From Reticulitermes speratus (lineage: Eukaryota; Arthropoda; Insecta; Blattodea; Rhinotermitidae), in the NCBI GenBank assembly GCA_021186555.1, contig JAJKFL010000014.1:26074533-26138532 (forward strand): a stretch of DNA of 64,000 nucleotides, written 5' to 3'. Positions within the stretch are counted from its first letter, which is position 1; every line of letters starts with the position of its first letter. Positions 34,401-45,357 of this stretch are shown here, in pieces. Both the position numbers and the translations under genes were made by a program. The notes under the pieces are model-generated. The model had not been told where the DNA came from, did not search any database, and was given only the letters and a program-made list of their open reading frames with translations.

Positions 34401-36550
34401 AGAAGATTTGAGTTACAACACTGTCGTATAACCGTTTAGTATAGGACAGACTAACAAGAATATTTATGCATCATTAAAGTAAAAGCAACGTGGACCACTA
34501 GGAAAATTTTAACCAAATGAAATTTCCCCAACAATGTTTTAGTAAACTTTTCATTCTCGGTTTCATCAGTCCCACCACGTGGTGCGGGCGATGTAAGATA
34601 TGGAGAGTAGAGATTCTGCCCATAAGCTGTTAATTAATTTTATGAGCGTACGTATACATATAACTCCTAACGACCTAACGAGAGAACGAAAAGACTAAAA
34701 GAAACGATTGCATGTTTGAGGTCAACGAATTTTGACGAGAATAATTGTGACTTATTCGTACAAGGAAAACGAAGTACTGATCTTTACCAGCATAAAATTT
34801 ACTTTTCTTGGCTGCCGAACTATGCACATAACTTCCATTGACTTCTTTTCTTTCCTTAAACAAAAGATTCCATCAACTATTTGTTGATTTATGAATTAAT
34901 TCGCCCCCGCCCTACCTTGAGTTTGCTAAACTCACTGCGTTAGGTCTGTACCTCGAACAAAATGCATATCCTCTTGGTTTCCAGAAACAGTGGTTTGAAG
35001 AAGCTAAAAAGAAATAAACACTAGTTATTACTGGAATGAAATCAGCCTGCAAATTCAATTTGTGGTCGAAACTGTGCTATTGACCTTTAAAGCAGATGGT
35101 CTACCTGGCATTAACGTCTAATAGGCTACTAAATTATCAGTATGATTTGTCAGACTGCGCCTGTCCTGACTGGGATTAGTCGTGGAGCCATAAAGTCACG
35201 TCATTCAAACAGAGGGAATGATATGCCTACGTGGCCAGTACTATGTACGTGCCCTATTGTATGACCTGTACTATACTTCTGGTTGTGTGATTCCCTGGCT
35301 GCTTGCGTGTTATTAGAAACAGTTATCTGAATTTACTTACCCACATCGAGATTTCTTTTGTGGAACGAAGTTAATTTTCATTTCATCGTTCATTTCGGTT
35401 ATGTTTATCCTTTAGAGATTATTAGTGAAGGAAATCTATGACGTAACGCAACTTTTGTCATTCAAATGTTGCTAAAACATGGTTGAAGGGCGCTGTAAGT
35501 GTGTTTGTTAACAGAGTTAACTTCCAACGCAGATGTGCCTGTAAGTCGGCAGCATGGTTCTGCGCAAGTGCCGGAGAAGTTGCCATATATAGGCGCATGA
35601 ACACAACTCTCGTACTCACGGGATGACGTTTGAAAATCTGTCAAAAACCCTTGATAGTAGGTGGAAGGACTGGCCAGTTTATGCAGAAGGTGAACATAAA
35701 GGTGTCGCGTGCTTAATTCAAATCAAATTTATTTTTGGAGTCTCAAGTACATTGATTTGGATGTGACTGCTAACGCCAGGTTACTGTGCTTCATTAATTA
35801 AGAAGGCCAGGAATTACGTATAGGGGATTGAGGTAAGGCTACAAATAGCTCCATTCTTAAAGTCTGGCACTAGTTGGAGGGGAGTTCTTAATCGGTGGAC
35901 GCTATTGCTGTACTTTCGGGGATAGACCCGCGGTGACCAGGGGCTAGGAGGGTGCCAGAAATGGTGTGGAAAATAACCGCGAAAAGAAAATATTCGTCGG
36001 AAATCGATCTCCGATTGTGTCATCGTCCAGCTCATAGATTGATCTACATAGAAATGTAGCTCGAGTTATGCTGGGCCGGTATCTACTCACTTGGAGCAAT
36101 TACGATTTTGTAACGTGTGTAATTGTTATGTAAATGAATTGTTTACCTCGCGGATTGCAGACAGAAATTTTTGCTCAAGCCACAGTAGCACGAAATGACC
36201 CAGTTCCATGCGTACTTGTGTATGTCAAAACATTAAGAAACAAGCGTGTATGCGTTTGATTCTTAATGTTTTCCGCTACCATTCCACTTTCTGTTTTATT
36301 ACAGCAGAAAATAAGAAAAAATAAACAAGTTTACATTATTGAGACTGTCGATGTTATTATGTTGGGTCTCTTACTAAATATAACAACATGTAAAACAACA
36401 TTTCATCAAGAATATGCCCTTATCCAAATAATTTTTTTCTTAATGTAATCTCAGCACACATTCGACATACTTTAACCGGGTAAGATCTTTCTGACTTTAC
36501 CCCACAGTTAATTTAAATAAGAAGGAAGATAGTCGGACTCTATATCCACT

Positions 36551-36847
36551 GTGAGCCTTCTCCGTCTTGCGGAGGCGGCGCCAGGACACTGTCGCTATGC
36601 TTTCGGAGTACAGAAAGGAATTTACCTAAAGTTTTGGGTGCTTCGTATTTCCTATATTTACTTCTGCCATTTCATTTTTTACATAAAGCCGCGTATTTTC
36701 AACAGCAATGCTCTTGTCTTTGGATGCTGTATTATTCTTTTCTTCATTTCCTTTTTCTTACCTACCTTCAAATATCAGTTAACAGTCAAACACGACCCCC
36801 TCCCTTGTACAGCGTCACCCTTACTTAGCGCCTATCAAAGTGTGTGA
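36551..36847 (+). other. hydrophobic open frame, unrecognised (unit 2)
   Basis: The 98-codon counterpart of the C-terminal part of the 24871-25323 frame. The first 70 codons of unit 1 are replaced here by a deletion joint. It is probably not a gene. Confidence 0.1.
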
Positions 36848-37179
36848 ACAGACATTCCCTATTGTAGAGTATTGCGATTTGCCATAACCTTCGATATACT
36901 GCCGAAAACTGCGGTGAACTAACAGTGGCGCTATATCGGGTTTTGACTCTACGTGTCAAGATGGTCAGCTAATCTTTTTCCTTTTGCCTTCCTAAAATTT
37001 ATTTTGCTACAGAATTGACTTGGGAAGCAAATCAATGCATGTCGATTCTGTAAATCTGTGATGAAGATTAAGCTACATTTATTAAGCCGCGGGTTCAATT
37101 CAAGCGACTGTATATTGATTCTGTACACCTGTGAAGAATATGGAAGTTTATAGAGCCCTGGCTTCGAATCGAACAACTA

Positions 37180-37216
37180 CAATATATATATACTCTCTCT
37201 ATATATACATATATAT
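37180..37216. repeat. TA-rich microsatellite
   Basis: A run of ATATATATA with interspersed CTCTCT, just outside the right end of unit 2 (about 110 bp away). It is a potential fragile site near the duplication breakpoint. Confidence 0.6.
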
Positions 37217-38906
37217 AATGGGGACGAATATAGTACTAAGGCTGGCAAGGAGCACAAACCGCTGTAGCGAAGATATTCTGGGGGCCCGAAGGAAAATTGG
37301 CAAACTTTTTATATAAACAGGTTTTTGGAAATGTAAGTGCAGCATAATCCCATAAAGCGAAGGATAAATAAAAAATAAATCAGTATATTCAGTGTAATGG
37401 AAGCTAATGGATGATTTTTTTTACGTTTAGTTATTCTATATATGTATAAAACTTCAATGATTTCCGTTTTATCCTTATGCGTGTTCGGTAGCAATCAGAG
37501 ACAGCTAGTAGCAGTTACGAATGGGACCAGAAATTGCGGTAACGCTTGAAACTCTGTTGTTATGTAGGCCTGTGCGTAGGTAGTATGCGATGGCGCAATT
37601 GGTAATAGTTATAGATAGGGAGAGAAGATGACGGACATATATGCACAATGTGGGCAATATGCAGCATTTTTAGGCGCGTTAGCGTAAATAGCAATAGTTT
37701 CGTCATGTCTGTCCGTCCGTCTGCTTTTCTGTATGCCTGTCTGTCCGCATGTATTAGCACAGCTCCCACTGGACGGATTATCGTGAAATTTGATATTGGG
37801 ACTTTTTACGAAAATTTGTAGAAAAATTCCAAATTCAGTTAAAAATCAGACAAATATATCGGGAACTTTACATGAAGTCATGAGTATGTTTATATTGTTG
37901 ACAGCAGTACGAAATATTTTGTAGTTCGACAACAGTGCAAGGGAGCGTTTCTATGGCAACTCTCAACGATTATTTTGTTGTTGACAGCTACATGTAGGTC
38001 AACAACAATACAAAGGAAAGTTATTGTTGCGTTTTCGTAGCAACAGTGGTTATGCGAAAGCGCCACAGTGTTATCCCTACATTACCTACCTTGTTAAATG
38101 TTACAGTAGGTGGTAAATACAGTTACCGTAGGTCTTTAAACAGTTAAAGTGTATTAAAAACTTTATTATTGAGAGTACATATTTTCACGGAAATTTTCCT
38201 TTGGAGACAAAGAAAGTTACACGTTCACAGGTACCCTTTTATTAATATATTCTGTTAACAAATTGTCGTTAAAATTTCAAAGGGCTCTATAATAGTAACA
38301 GTATGTTTTGAAATGCGTCGTCGGCCCCAAAACAGCAAAACGAAATAAACCACTGATCAAGAATAAATATGATAGGAATGTAGCAGCGTTTGCAGGGCCT
38401 GCGTGTGGCAGAGTGTTAACTGACTCCTGACTCTATTTCATTCCGTAATAAAATTTTACTTAAGACTGGTGGCCTTATAAGAGAAGACAGAGAAATCCAC
38501 TTTAGGGTACTCCACAAACTTATTATGTAACTGACATCTCAACAGCAACATCTAACACAAAGGGAGAATCTTGTTAACGTTCCTCGTTAAAAGGACGTCG
38601 TTATACAACCTCGCCTCACCCGGACAGCAGTGTATGCGTCATGTGTATCATACATTACACTCAATCTGTGTTATCTCAGAGAAGGCCGTATACATTCCTA
38701 GCGTAGCAAACATAAATCTTCACTTTCGTGCTTCCTAGTGTGGAAGAGGACGTCTAAATGAAATGGTCCGACGTCGTCCGTATGCTAATTAGTTCTATAA
38801 ACCGGAGTTCTTTTTGAAGAGCCAGATAGTCGTTTATCTAGTCAAGAAATTTATGGAAACCGAGGGTTTAGTGCCGTAATGGTAATTAGTTATATACCGT
38901 AATTGC
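37217..38906. other. noncoding stretch with one family X repeat
   Basis: Apart from the family X copy at 37640-37900, I see no gene or clear element. Two strings, TTTCTATGGCAAC (about 37949) and TTTTCGTAGCAAC (about 38034), are weak X-box-like half sites and not convincing. Confidence 0.4.
37640..37900 (+). repeat. dispersed repeat family X, third copy
   Basis: Shares the GTCATGTCTGTCCGTCCGTC tract, GGACGGATTATCGTGAAATT and the ACTTTACATGAAG block with the copies at 19.5, 20.8 and 52 kb. The right half is lost or replaced. Confidence 0.6.
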
Positions 38907-39182
38907 CAGGGCCGGACTAATAGGCGGTCCAGCGGGCAGCTGCCCGGCGCCCCAACGTATAAGGGCGCTAAGACCTCACTGGAATAATCGGAAATATGGT
39001 GCTAGTAAACTCAGGTTTCCACACGCCAAAGAATTCATCCGAAAATATCCGTAATTTGGGCACGCACCCTCAAACATTTCGCCAGCCCTCTCCTAGGCCG
39101 AAAAAGTTTAAAGTATGTCGGCTTGAAGGAACGCCAAATTATTAGCCTGCCCTGGGTGACCACATATTTCAGGCCGGCCCTG
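38907..39182. mobile_element. hAT-like MITE with CAGGGCCGG termini
   Basis: The left end is CAGGGCCGGACTAA and the right end GGCCGGCCCTG is its near-complement. This CAGGGCCGG-type terminal repeat is typical of hAT elements. The 276-bp body has no transposase. The 8-bp flanks (GTAATTGC and GTCATGCT) agree only partly, so a target-site duplication cannot be confirmed. Confidence 0.45.
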
Positions 39183-39899
39183 GTCATGCTGGTCAGTGTA
39201 TGCTCTAATGGTATATTACTAATAACCCTTACATGGCTCGTGCACGGTTTGGAATCAAAGCATTCAAGAGCATTACCATGTCGACAAGAGACCGTCCTTG
39301 ATCCGTAACCTGTGTCAAATGACCCTAGTCCGCCTCTCCTATCCTCTTTCTTCAATATCCCTAGTAGTATTATGTTCGTACGTAAGTGGCGTCAGTATAC
39401 AGCGAATTTAAAAATGGCATAGACCGTAGACCTGTGCTTCTTTGGCATTATCCATATTCCAGTTCCATAGGAAGTTCTACATGTCATGCCTAATTTGAGC
39501 TGAATATTGCACCGTAATTTATCCATAAATAGTATATTTTTACGCCAACAGTTTAATTGTAGTGAGATTATCAGTCCTCAGTTTATGTAATGACACTCTT
39601 TCATTTCAGAGGATATTTTGTTTCATTTTATGACGTTGTCTCTGTTGTATACTATATGAAGACTGGAATAGTGCGATTACTCTGGAATGATGGGTTTGAC
39701 AGTGTTTGGAAGGATTCGTTCGTGGCATAATCGAGGTATTATTCCGGAGTTTGCAGAGACTGAGATAAACCACGATAAAAGTCAGTGTGGATACCCGGTA
39801 TCAGGGGCCAAGATATGACCGGTCACCTACTGGGCACTGCTATAGAAACTTACCTGTTGTTTACTACGCCTGGAACGGAAGATGATAATGGATTTTGTG

Positions 39900-40220
39900 G
39901 AGGTAAGGATTTGACACCCCTCGAAGGTATCCCTACTTTGACGTAGACGTGGGGCTTGTGTGGTCAAATGATCCTGAGAGGTATGCTGGCAGTATCGTAG
40001 CTACTGGTAGTGCCTCCCATGCCAGACATGTCAAAGGTGATGACACAGACAAAAAGGGATACCATGGCCCTGCAGGTTGTGACGTTGGGCGTGGGGCTTA
40101 CAACTCCACCCCATAAAAATGTTCTGTTGAAAAGCTTCTAAAATTAGAAACTGGACGACAGTTTATGAAGTGGCTAAGGTCCACCAAGGACTGTAATGCC
40201 AGAAGAAAGAAGAAGAAGGA
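39900..40220 (+). repeat. probable LINE 3' end
   Basis: The segment includes GGTAGTGCCTCCCATGCC, GTGGCTAAGGTCCACCAAGG and ACTGTAATGCCAGAAG, and ends in an AGAAGAAAGAAGAAGAAGG tail directly abutting a SINE. The tail and the ACTGTAATGCCA-type ending are typical of non-LTR element 3' ends. No coding frame is readable. Confidence 0.4.
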
Positions 40221-40222
40221 TA

Positions 40223-40450
40223 GCCGATCTCGGTGGCCGTGCAATCTAGGCGTAGGTCTGCGACTGCTTGATTGTTGGGATCGTGGGTTAGAATCCCGCT
40301 GAGAGCATGGAAGTTCGTCTCTTGTGTTTGTTGTGAGTTGTGTATGTAGCGACCTCTGTTACGAACTGATCACTCGTTCAGATGAGTTCTCCCGGGTGTG
40401 TCTCGAATTGTGTTTGATATAAAAACCACAACAATGAGCGGCCCAGGCAT
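40223..40450 (+). repeat. tRNA-Leu-like SINE (family A), degraded
   Basis: Head GCCGATCTCGGTGGCCGTGC, then a B box variant GGGTTAGAATCCCGC, then GACCTCTGTTACGAACTGATC and the GCGGCCCAGGC segment near the 3' end. It is the most diverged family A copy in the window and sits immediately after a LINE 3' tail. Confidence 0.65.
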
Positions 40451-40689
40451 GATTTCAACTGTAGCGCCACAGACAAAAAGAAAAGGATTTGATAACATTC
40501 ACACATTCTAATGAAGTGATCGAGGAAATCAGTAATAATGGCATTTTATCTAACCGAGATTCGACGTAGGTGCTTACCAAACACAAGTCTAGACTTTGCC
40601 ACAACGGCAACATTCTCTGTATAAATACAGCAATATGATATAAATTCATTTTATGCAGCATAATTTTTAAGCCGACAGTGGTCAAGTAT

Positions 40690-40822
40690 TTTATGTTATT
40701 TGTACCGTACGTTTATGTTATTTGTACCGTACATTTATGTTATTTGTACCGTACATTTATGTTATTTGTACCGTACATTTATGTTATTTGTACCGTACAT
40801 TTATGTTATTTGTACCGTACAT
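40690..40822. repeat. 22-bp minisatellite, six copies
   Basis: The unit TTTATGTTATTTGTACCGTACA is repeated six times almost perfectly (one G/A variant). It contains the GTACNGTAC-like inner palindrome. The open frame it creates is an artefact. Confidence 0.9.
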
Positions 40823-40837
40823 TTTCTTGATTATTTA

Positions 40838-41575
40838 AAATCGTGTTCCGACAAACGTAAACTCTTTATTATCTGCTATTTAATACAGTTTATATTAAAA
40901 ATAGTCCAACATGTTTCGAACTATGTTAGTTCATCTTCAGGGACTCAATTGTTTATTACACCAGCTACAGACGTATGGTACTCATTAAAATATATAAGTT
41001 AGTAGATAATATGTCGCTAACTGTGTTGAGTTTGTGGTCACTGTATCTGCTGTTTCGTGTTCACAAACAAATGGTGAACACGAAGCAGCAGATACAGTGA
41101 CCACAAACTCAACACAGTTAGCGACATTTTATATAATAACTTGTATATTTTAATGAGTACCATACGTCTTTTTTTTCCCCCCCAATGGCTCGACAGCCCC
41201 TTGGGGGCCTAGGCCGCCTCATTTTTCGAGGCTTCATGATCACACTTTTTAGACACACCACGTTCGGTAGGACTCCTCTGGACGAGGGACCAGCTCGTCG
41301 CAGAGACCTGTACCTGACAACACACAACACTCACAACAGACATCCATGCCCCCAGTGGGATTCGAACCCACAATCCTAGTAAGCGAGCGGCCGCAGACCC
41401 ACGCCTTAGACCGCACGGCCACTGGATCGGCACCATACGTCTATAGCTGGTGTAATAAACAATTGAGTCCCTGAAGATGAACTAACATAGTTCGAAACAT
41501 GTTGGACTATTTTTAATATAAACTGTATTAAATAACAGATAATAAAAAGTGTACATTTGTCGGAACACGATTTTA
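40838..41575. mobile_element. foldback element with ~210-bp arms, split by a SINE
   Basis: The left arm runs AATCGTGTTCCGACAAA...CAACATGTTTCGAACTATG...GTCGCTAACTGTGTTGAG to about 41060, and the right arm is its near-perfect complement to AATCGTG's partner at about 41575. The central loop is about a dozen bases around 41065. A family A SINE (41170-41431) interrupts the right arm. Neither arm has coding potential. The arm ends carry the CTGAAGATGA...CGAAACATGTTG signature. Confidence 0.8.
41170..41431 (-). repeat. tRNA-Leu-like SINE (family A) inserted in a foldback
   Basis: On the minus strand: GCCGATCCAGTGGCCGTGCG, B box GGGTTCGAATCCCAC, a body with CAGGTCTCTGCGACGAGCTG, and a 3' tail of A residues (the T run at 41169-41176). 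The 11-bp sequence ACCATACGTCT flanks it at 41159-41169 and 41432-41442, a clear target-site duplication. The A and B boxes match a tRNA-Leu-like promoter. Confidence 0.88.
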
Positions 41576-41756
41576 TATAGTGGTCAAGTAATTTTATTTT
41601 GCAAGATATTTATAATCCACTAATATTGCTGACATCCACACTCCAAATATATTTGAGTCTGTTATAATGACAAGACAAAATTTTTTTGTAACTAAGCCAC
41701 TCAAAGAAGTACTACGGATGGTGCACGTGACTGCGGTTAAAGCTTCCTATACTAGG

Positions 41757-41983
41757 TCGTCTACCATACTTCCCTTCAGCCCTTAACCTTGGCAGTAGAT
41801 AAAGATGAGTGGCCAGACCTTTACCCCCTTACCCATTGAACAGAATGCTGGGAGGTTTTCAGCCAGTCGGGGCAATTAAGAGAAGAGGAACATCTCTTGT
41901 CCCTGGCTGAAATTGAGCTAAGGTCCTTCGATTGTGAAGCTCGTAGCTTAGTCACAGTACTGACTAGGTTATTCCGGCTCTTC
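41757..41983 (-). repeat. tRNA-derived SINE-like repeat
   Basis: The minus strand starts GAGCCGGAATAACCTAGTCA with a tRNA-like GTACTGTGACTAAGCTACG, continues with CAATCGAAGGACCTTAGCTC, and ends in a body with CATTCTGTTCAATGGGTAAG. It is a different family from the tRNA-Leu-like SINEs. Confidence 0.45.
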
Positions 41984-41999
41984 TAGTTTTATTAGGTAA

Positions 42000-42910
42000 T
42001 TTATCGGCATCAAGAATCAGGCATCATTTATCCTAAAGCATTAAAATCTTTTAAATTCTGAACAACTAAATGTCAAGCAAAAGCCTGTAGGGTACAGCAA
42101 ATTACGCAGTGGTTAGCGATGCGCAGGGCACTAAAATGGTATGACATTTATTGCCTCGTAATCGGTATATCGTGTGATGTAAACCTACAGAGATCACCAT
42201 TCAATTCGAAATAAAGCCCACAAAATGTGTTCATTGTTTTCGTTCTGTTCTGAGAACAGACATAAATCATTTCCTTAAACTCCACCACCTGACTTGACTT
42301 TGTAACAGAGATAGGATTTGGAGTTTTCGGAAATTGGGAAGGAAATTAGAAACATTGAATATTTAATATTAAATGTTATATGAGAATTTCCCATTCAATA
42401 AGTAGGCTACAATTTCTGTTAAAATGGAACAGCCTTTCCTAAATCGCAAGGATTAGCTAAATAATTTGTTTAGGCTTACTTATAAAGATTCAATTGGCCA
42501 TTATAAAGTTTGGTAATTAATATATAATCTGTTTATTTCGAAATTGTTGTGGAGAAGCTGGAAAACGTTAAATGCCACTGCACAGTGATGAACATTTCTT
42601 GGTACCCACAACGATATTTTTTTGAGGTGGAAGTGGACTTTCTCAGTACAGATGTGCAATACATCGATAAGAACGATTTGATCACTCTTGCTTGAAATGC
42701 AATGTCGCTGCCATTTACTCGATATTTGAAGCAGCGGTGATAGGAGTCGCTGTTTGCTTCTCACTGCCTAGGCGATAATTCTTTAGGTGCTGCAGCAATT
42801 TTGGCATAATGGTGACGAGTTTTCAAGAATACACATTGACATTTTTTTCTACATAGCATTTTTTTCCTTTGATAGCAAATTAGAATTTAATTCACCCGCA
42901 AGCTAAAGTA
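42000..42910. other. no feature seen
   Basis: AT-rich DNA with only short random frames. Confidence 0.5.
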
Positions 42911-44184
42911 CGTGGGTCGTTCACATTTAAACGAGAATTTAGTTCCCTTTCGAGCACAAATCAACTTGTATGAACGTGCTTGCGCTGACAAGTTACGACA
43001 TGTTTAAACTTGCAACCCACACTAGTCAGGTCCCTCTCCACCTCAACCATCAGGTGCAATCAAGATGGCAGTGCAAGCAGTACAGCAGTGTTGCGCAGCA
43101 TATAATTATCAAATTTCTCACAAAGGAAGGTGTAATTCGTTCAGAAATCTTTACCAGGCTTCAAGCACAGTTTGGGGATGAATGTTTGTCACAGCCAAGG
43201 GTGTTCAGTTGGGCGAAATCATTTCGAGAAGGACGAGACGTTGTTGAAAATAAACCTCACGCTCGGCGACCAAGAACTTCTGTCAATCCAGGCAACGTAT
43301 TGAAAATTGGTGAACTTATTCGGGCTAATCGTCGCATAACTGTTCTTGAACTGTCACAGGAAGTAGGAATTAGTGTAGGGAGTGTTGAAGAAATTCTGCA
43401 CAACGAGTTGAAAGTCAGTAAAGTGAGCGCAAGGTGGGTCCCACGGCTCCTGTCACCGGAGCACAGGGAAAGACGTTTAGTGGCCGTTACTCAACTTTTG
43501 CAACGATACGAGAGAGAAGGAGCCGAATTTTTGGACTCAATTGTGACCTGTGATGAGACCTGGGTCCACTACTTCACTCCTGAATCAAAAAGAGCAAGCA
43601 AGCAGTGGAAACACACCCATTCTCCACCCCCCCCCCCCCAAAAAAAAAAGCGAAAGCAATTTTTTCAGCTGTGTTTTAACTGCTGTGTTATTCACCTGGA
43701 CTTTCTCACTGGTAAAAAAAACCATCAATGCGCAGTACTATTCAACTCTCCTGAATGAAAAAGTGAAGTCGGCTTAAAGCGGAGAAAAAGGCAGGATTCA
43801 GTTTGCTTCCTCCAGGACAACGTTCGTTCTCACACTGCGGCTTTAATGATGGCAACTCTACTGAAACTGAAGTGGGATGTCCTGCCTCATCCACCGTACA
43901 GTCCAGACTTAGCTCCATCTGATTATCATTTGTTTGGACCGATGAAGAGGGTTTTAGGAGGCAAGAGATTCCGGAATAATGATGAGGTCATTGCAGCTGT
44001 GCAAAGTTGGATACAAGCAACCGAAAACCTTCTTTGAAACTGGAATTAAGAAACTTCCAGAACGTTGGCACAAGTGTATGGCAGTCAACAGGGACTAATT
44101 GAAAAGTTGTGTGTAATGCTTTTCCATTTTATTGTGAATAAATTTTTTAGAAACAAATTATCGTTTAAATTTGAACGACCTTAG
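42911..44184 (+). mobile_element. mariner-family transposon, inactive
   Basis: A 1274-bp element bounded by TA on both sides (42909-42910 and 44185-44186). The inverted terminal repeats of ~28 bp share GGTCGTTCA, ATTTAAACGA and AATTT. Length, TA target and transposase type all fit the mariner group of Tc1/mariner elements. The internal gene is broken, so the copy cannot be autonomous. Confidence 0.93.
43065..44098 (+). pseudogene. mariner transposase pseudogene (DD34D type)
   Basis: The reading starts MAVQAVQQ at 43065 and must shift frame near 43090 to continue IIIKFLTKEGVIRSEIFTRL. A helix-turn-helix region follows (RRITVLELSQEVGISVGSVE). The catalytic segments VTCDETWVHYF, then DNVRSHTAA, then SPDLAPSDYHLF are each visible, which identifies the DD34D signature. 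A C-rich run followed by an A run at 43628-43650 precedes garbled sequence. Further shifts or stops occur at about 43745, 43778 and 44035, and the terminal ERWHKCMAVNRD ends with TAA at 44098. At least four lesions separate the pieces. Confidence 0.92.
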
Positions 44185-44186
44185 TA

Positions 44187-44994
44187 TATTAGCCCAGGCT
44201 TCCAGGTTTATCCAGAATTTTGTTAAGCACCCGCGTGACTACACGTCTTCATAACCCAACGAAACAACATTTTAAATATGGACTCGGTAACTAAAGACAG
44301 GGCATGCCTCTGTTTTGATCAGTTTAAGGACGTTACGATTATTGTGTCTGTTACGTAAACACAGAAAATACAGAGTAGGTGTTATAACGGAAGAGTTTCA
44401 GAAAACGACTTCATCAGTTCTTAGTTATTTTCTTTTATTTTATGCTGCGGTTAACGAATGATGAAATTACGCAATGAAGACTTACATAATCTGTAGCTAG
44501 AAGGGCGACGTAGAATTCCACGTAATCTGTACGTGATAGCAACTAGAAGCCTGGCTGCACACAGTAAGCTTTCAACGTACATCATTACCACAGATCATTA
44601 CTATGCAGCTGCGTGGGCTTCATGCATGGTAAGCCGATCAGAGAGTGTGGTGATGGACAGGGGTTGTGAATTTCGTTCTAGTCGTGGATATACGCCTGTG
44701 TCTGCTCCTTTCTGTGCTGCGTTGTCCTATACAGGCCTACTGGAAATGGTTGCCATTTTATTTGCTATGTCTTTCTGTGTATGGGATCAAAGGACCCAGT
44801 AGGATTAAATAAAAGTACTGGCAAAATTTTATTCTACGGTAACTACACCTCCAAAAATATTGCTGGATTCACAATTATGCGTTGAACTTAATTAGTTCTT
44901 ATATTAATTACATAAACGTTTATTTGGTTATAAAGGCGCTGTAATGGGAGTCGTACTAGATTTTTACTGATTCGGAGGTTTAGAATGAGGTCAT
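44187..44994. other. no feature seen
   Basis: No supported gene or repeat. An open frame at 44533-44802 has no recognisable character. Confidence 0.4.
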
Positions 44995-45357
44995 CCTATA
45001 ACTTACGTGGTTAAACGCTTGCTTCTCCTTCCGAAGCCTTGGGTTTAATTCCGGGTGAATTTATGTGACATTCTTTGTGAATGAAGTGGCAGTGTAGCAT
45101 GTTTCTCTCCCGGTTCCTTCGGCTTTTCCTTGTTAGTGATCATTCCACCATTGATCCGTGCTCACATATCGCTCTCCCCTGAGATGTGCTATAGTTAAGA
45201 CCAGGCAGCACATTATCACATATTTGGTCTTTAAGTTGAGGTTTCATCTCTGGCCCTCGCACGTGGATCGTCACAGAGTACGCACATTCAGTTTATTTTT
45301 CGAAACTAAACAGGCCGGAAGATTTAATCTGAAAAAGCCAAAGAAGAAGAAGAGATG
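44995..45357 (+). repeat. SINE-like repeat with AAGAAGAAG tail
   Basis: A tRNA-like head (TACGTGGTTAAACGCTTGCT) is followed by a B box variant GGGTTTAATTCCGG, a body with TCCCGGTTCCTTCGGC and a 3' end reading CAAAGAAGAAGAAGAG. No target-site duplication is obvious. A composite of SINE and LINE tail is possible. Confidence 0.4.

Larger units (their letters stand above)
33978..35508. mobile_element. 1.5-kb insertion specific to unit 2
   Basis: Unit 1 reads AAAAAGGTTTTTAACAGAGTT without interruption, whereas unit 2 breaks off after AAAAAGTTTTTTAA and resumes at GTTAACAGAGTTAAC. The inserted DNA contains a SINE-like segment (34015-34200) and a hairpin repeat (34235-34400). The rest has no coding potential. 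It may be one composite insertion or the ancestral state lost from unit 1. Confidence 0.6.
25547..37073. repeat. segmental duplication, unit 2
   Basis: Unit 2 begins at AAAGCTTTCAATTATAAACT, which matches CCDC43 exon 1 at 11170, and ends near 37073, where the outside sequence AGCTACATTTATTAAG replaces the unit 1 junction. Relative to unit 1 it lacks 12857-13975, about 19430-22855 and about 24520-24950. It carries extra sequence at about 31100-31735 and 33978-35508. Adding these indels to the 14.4 kb of unit 1 predicts the observed length of about 11.5 kb. Confidence 0.9.

Noticed and set aside
37940..38060. Two further X-box-like strings (TATGGCAAC and GTAGCAAC types)
   Set aside because: Only half sites match. 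They fit the RFX consensus poorly compared with the 6310 palindrome.
40700..41002. 100-codon frame with repeated YRTFMLFVPYIYVICTVH
   Set aside because: It is the translation of the 22-bp minisatellite followed by a foldback arm.
41209..41436. Open frames across SINE copies (also 55752-55937 and 61442-61869)
   Set aside because: They are translations of the tRNA-Leu-like SINE and its flanks.
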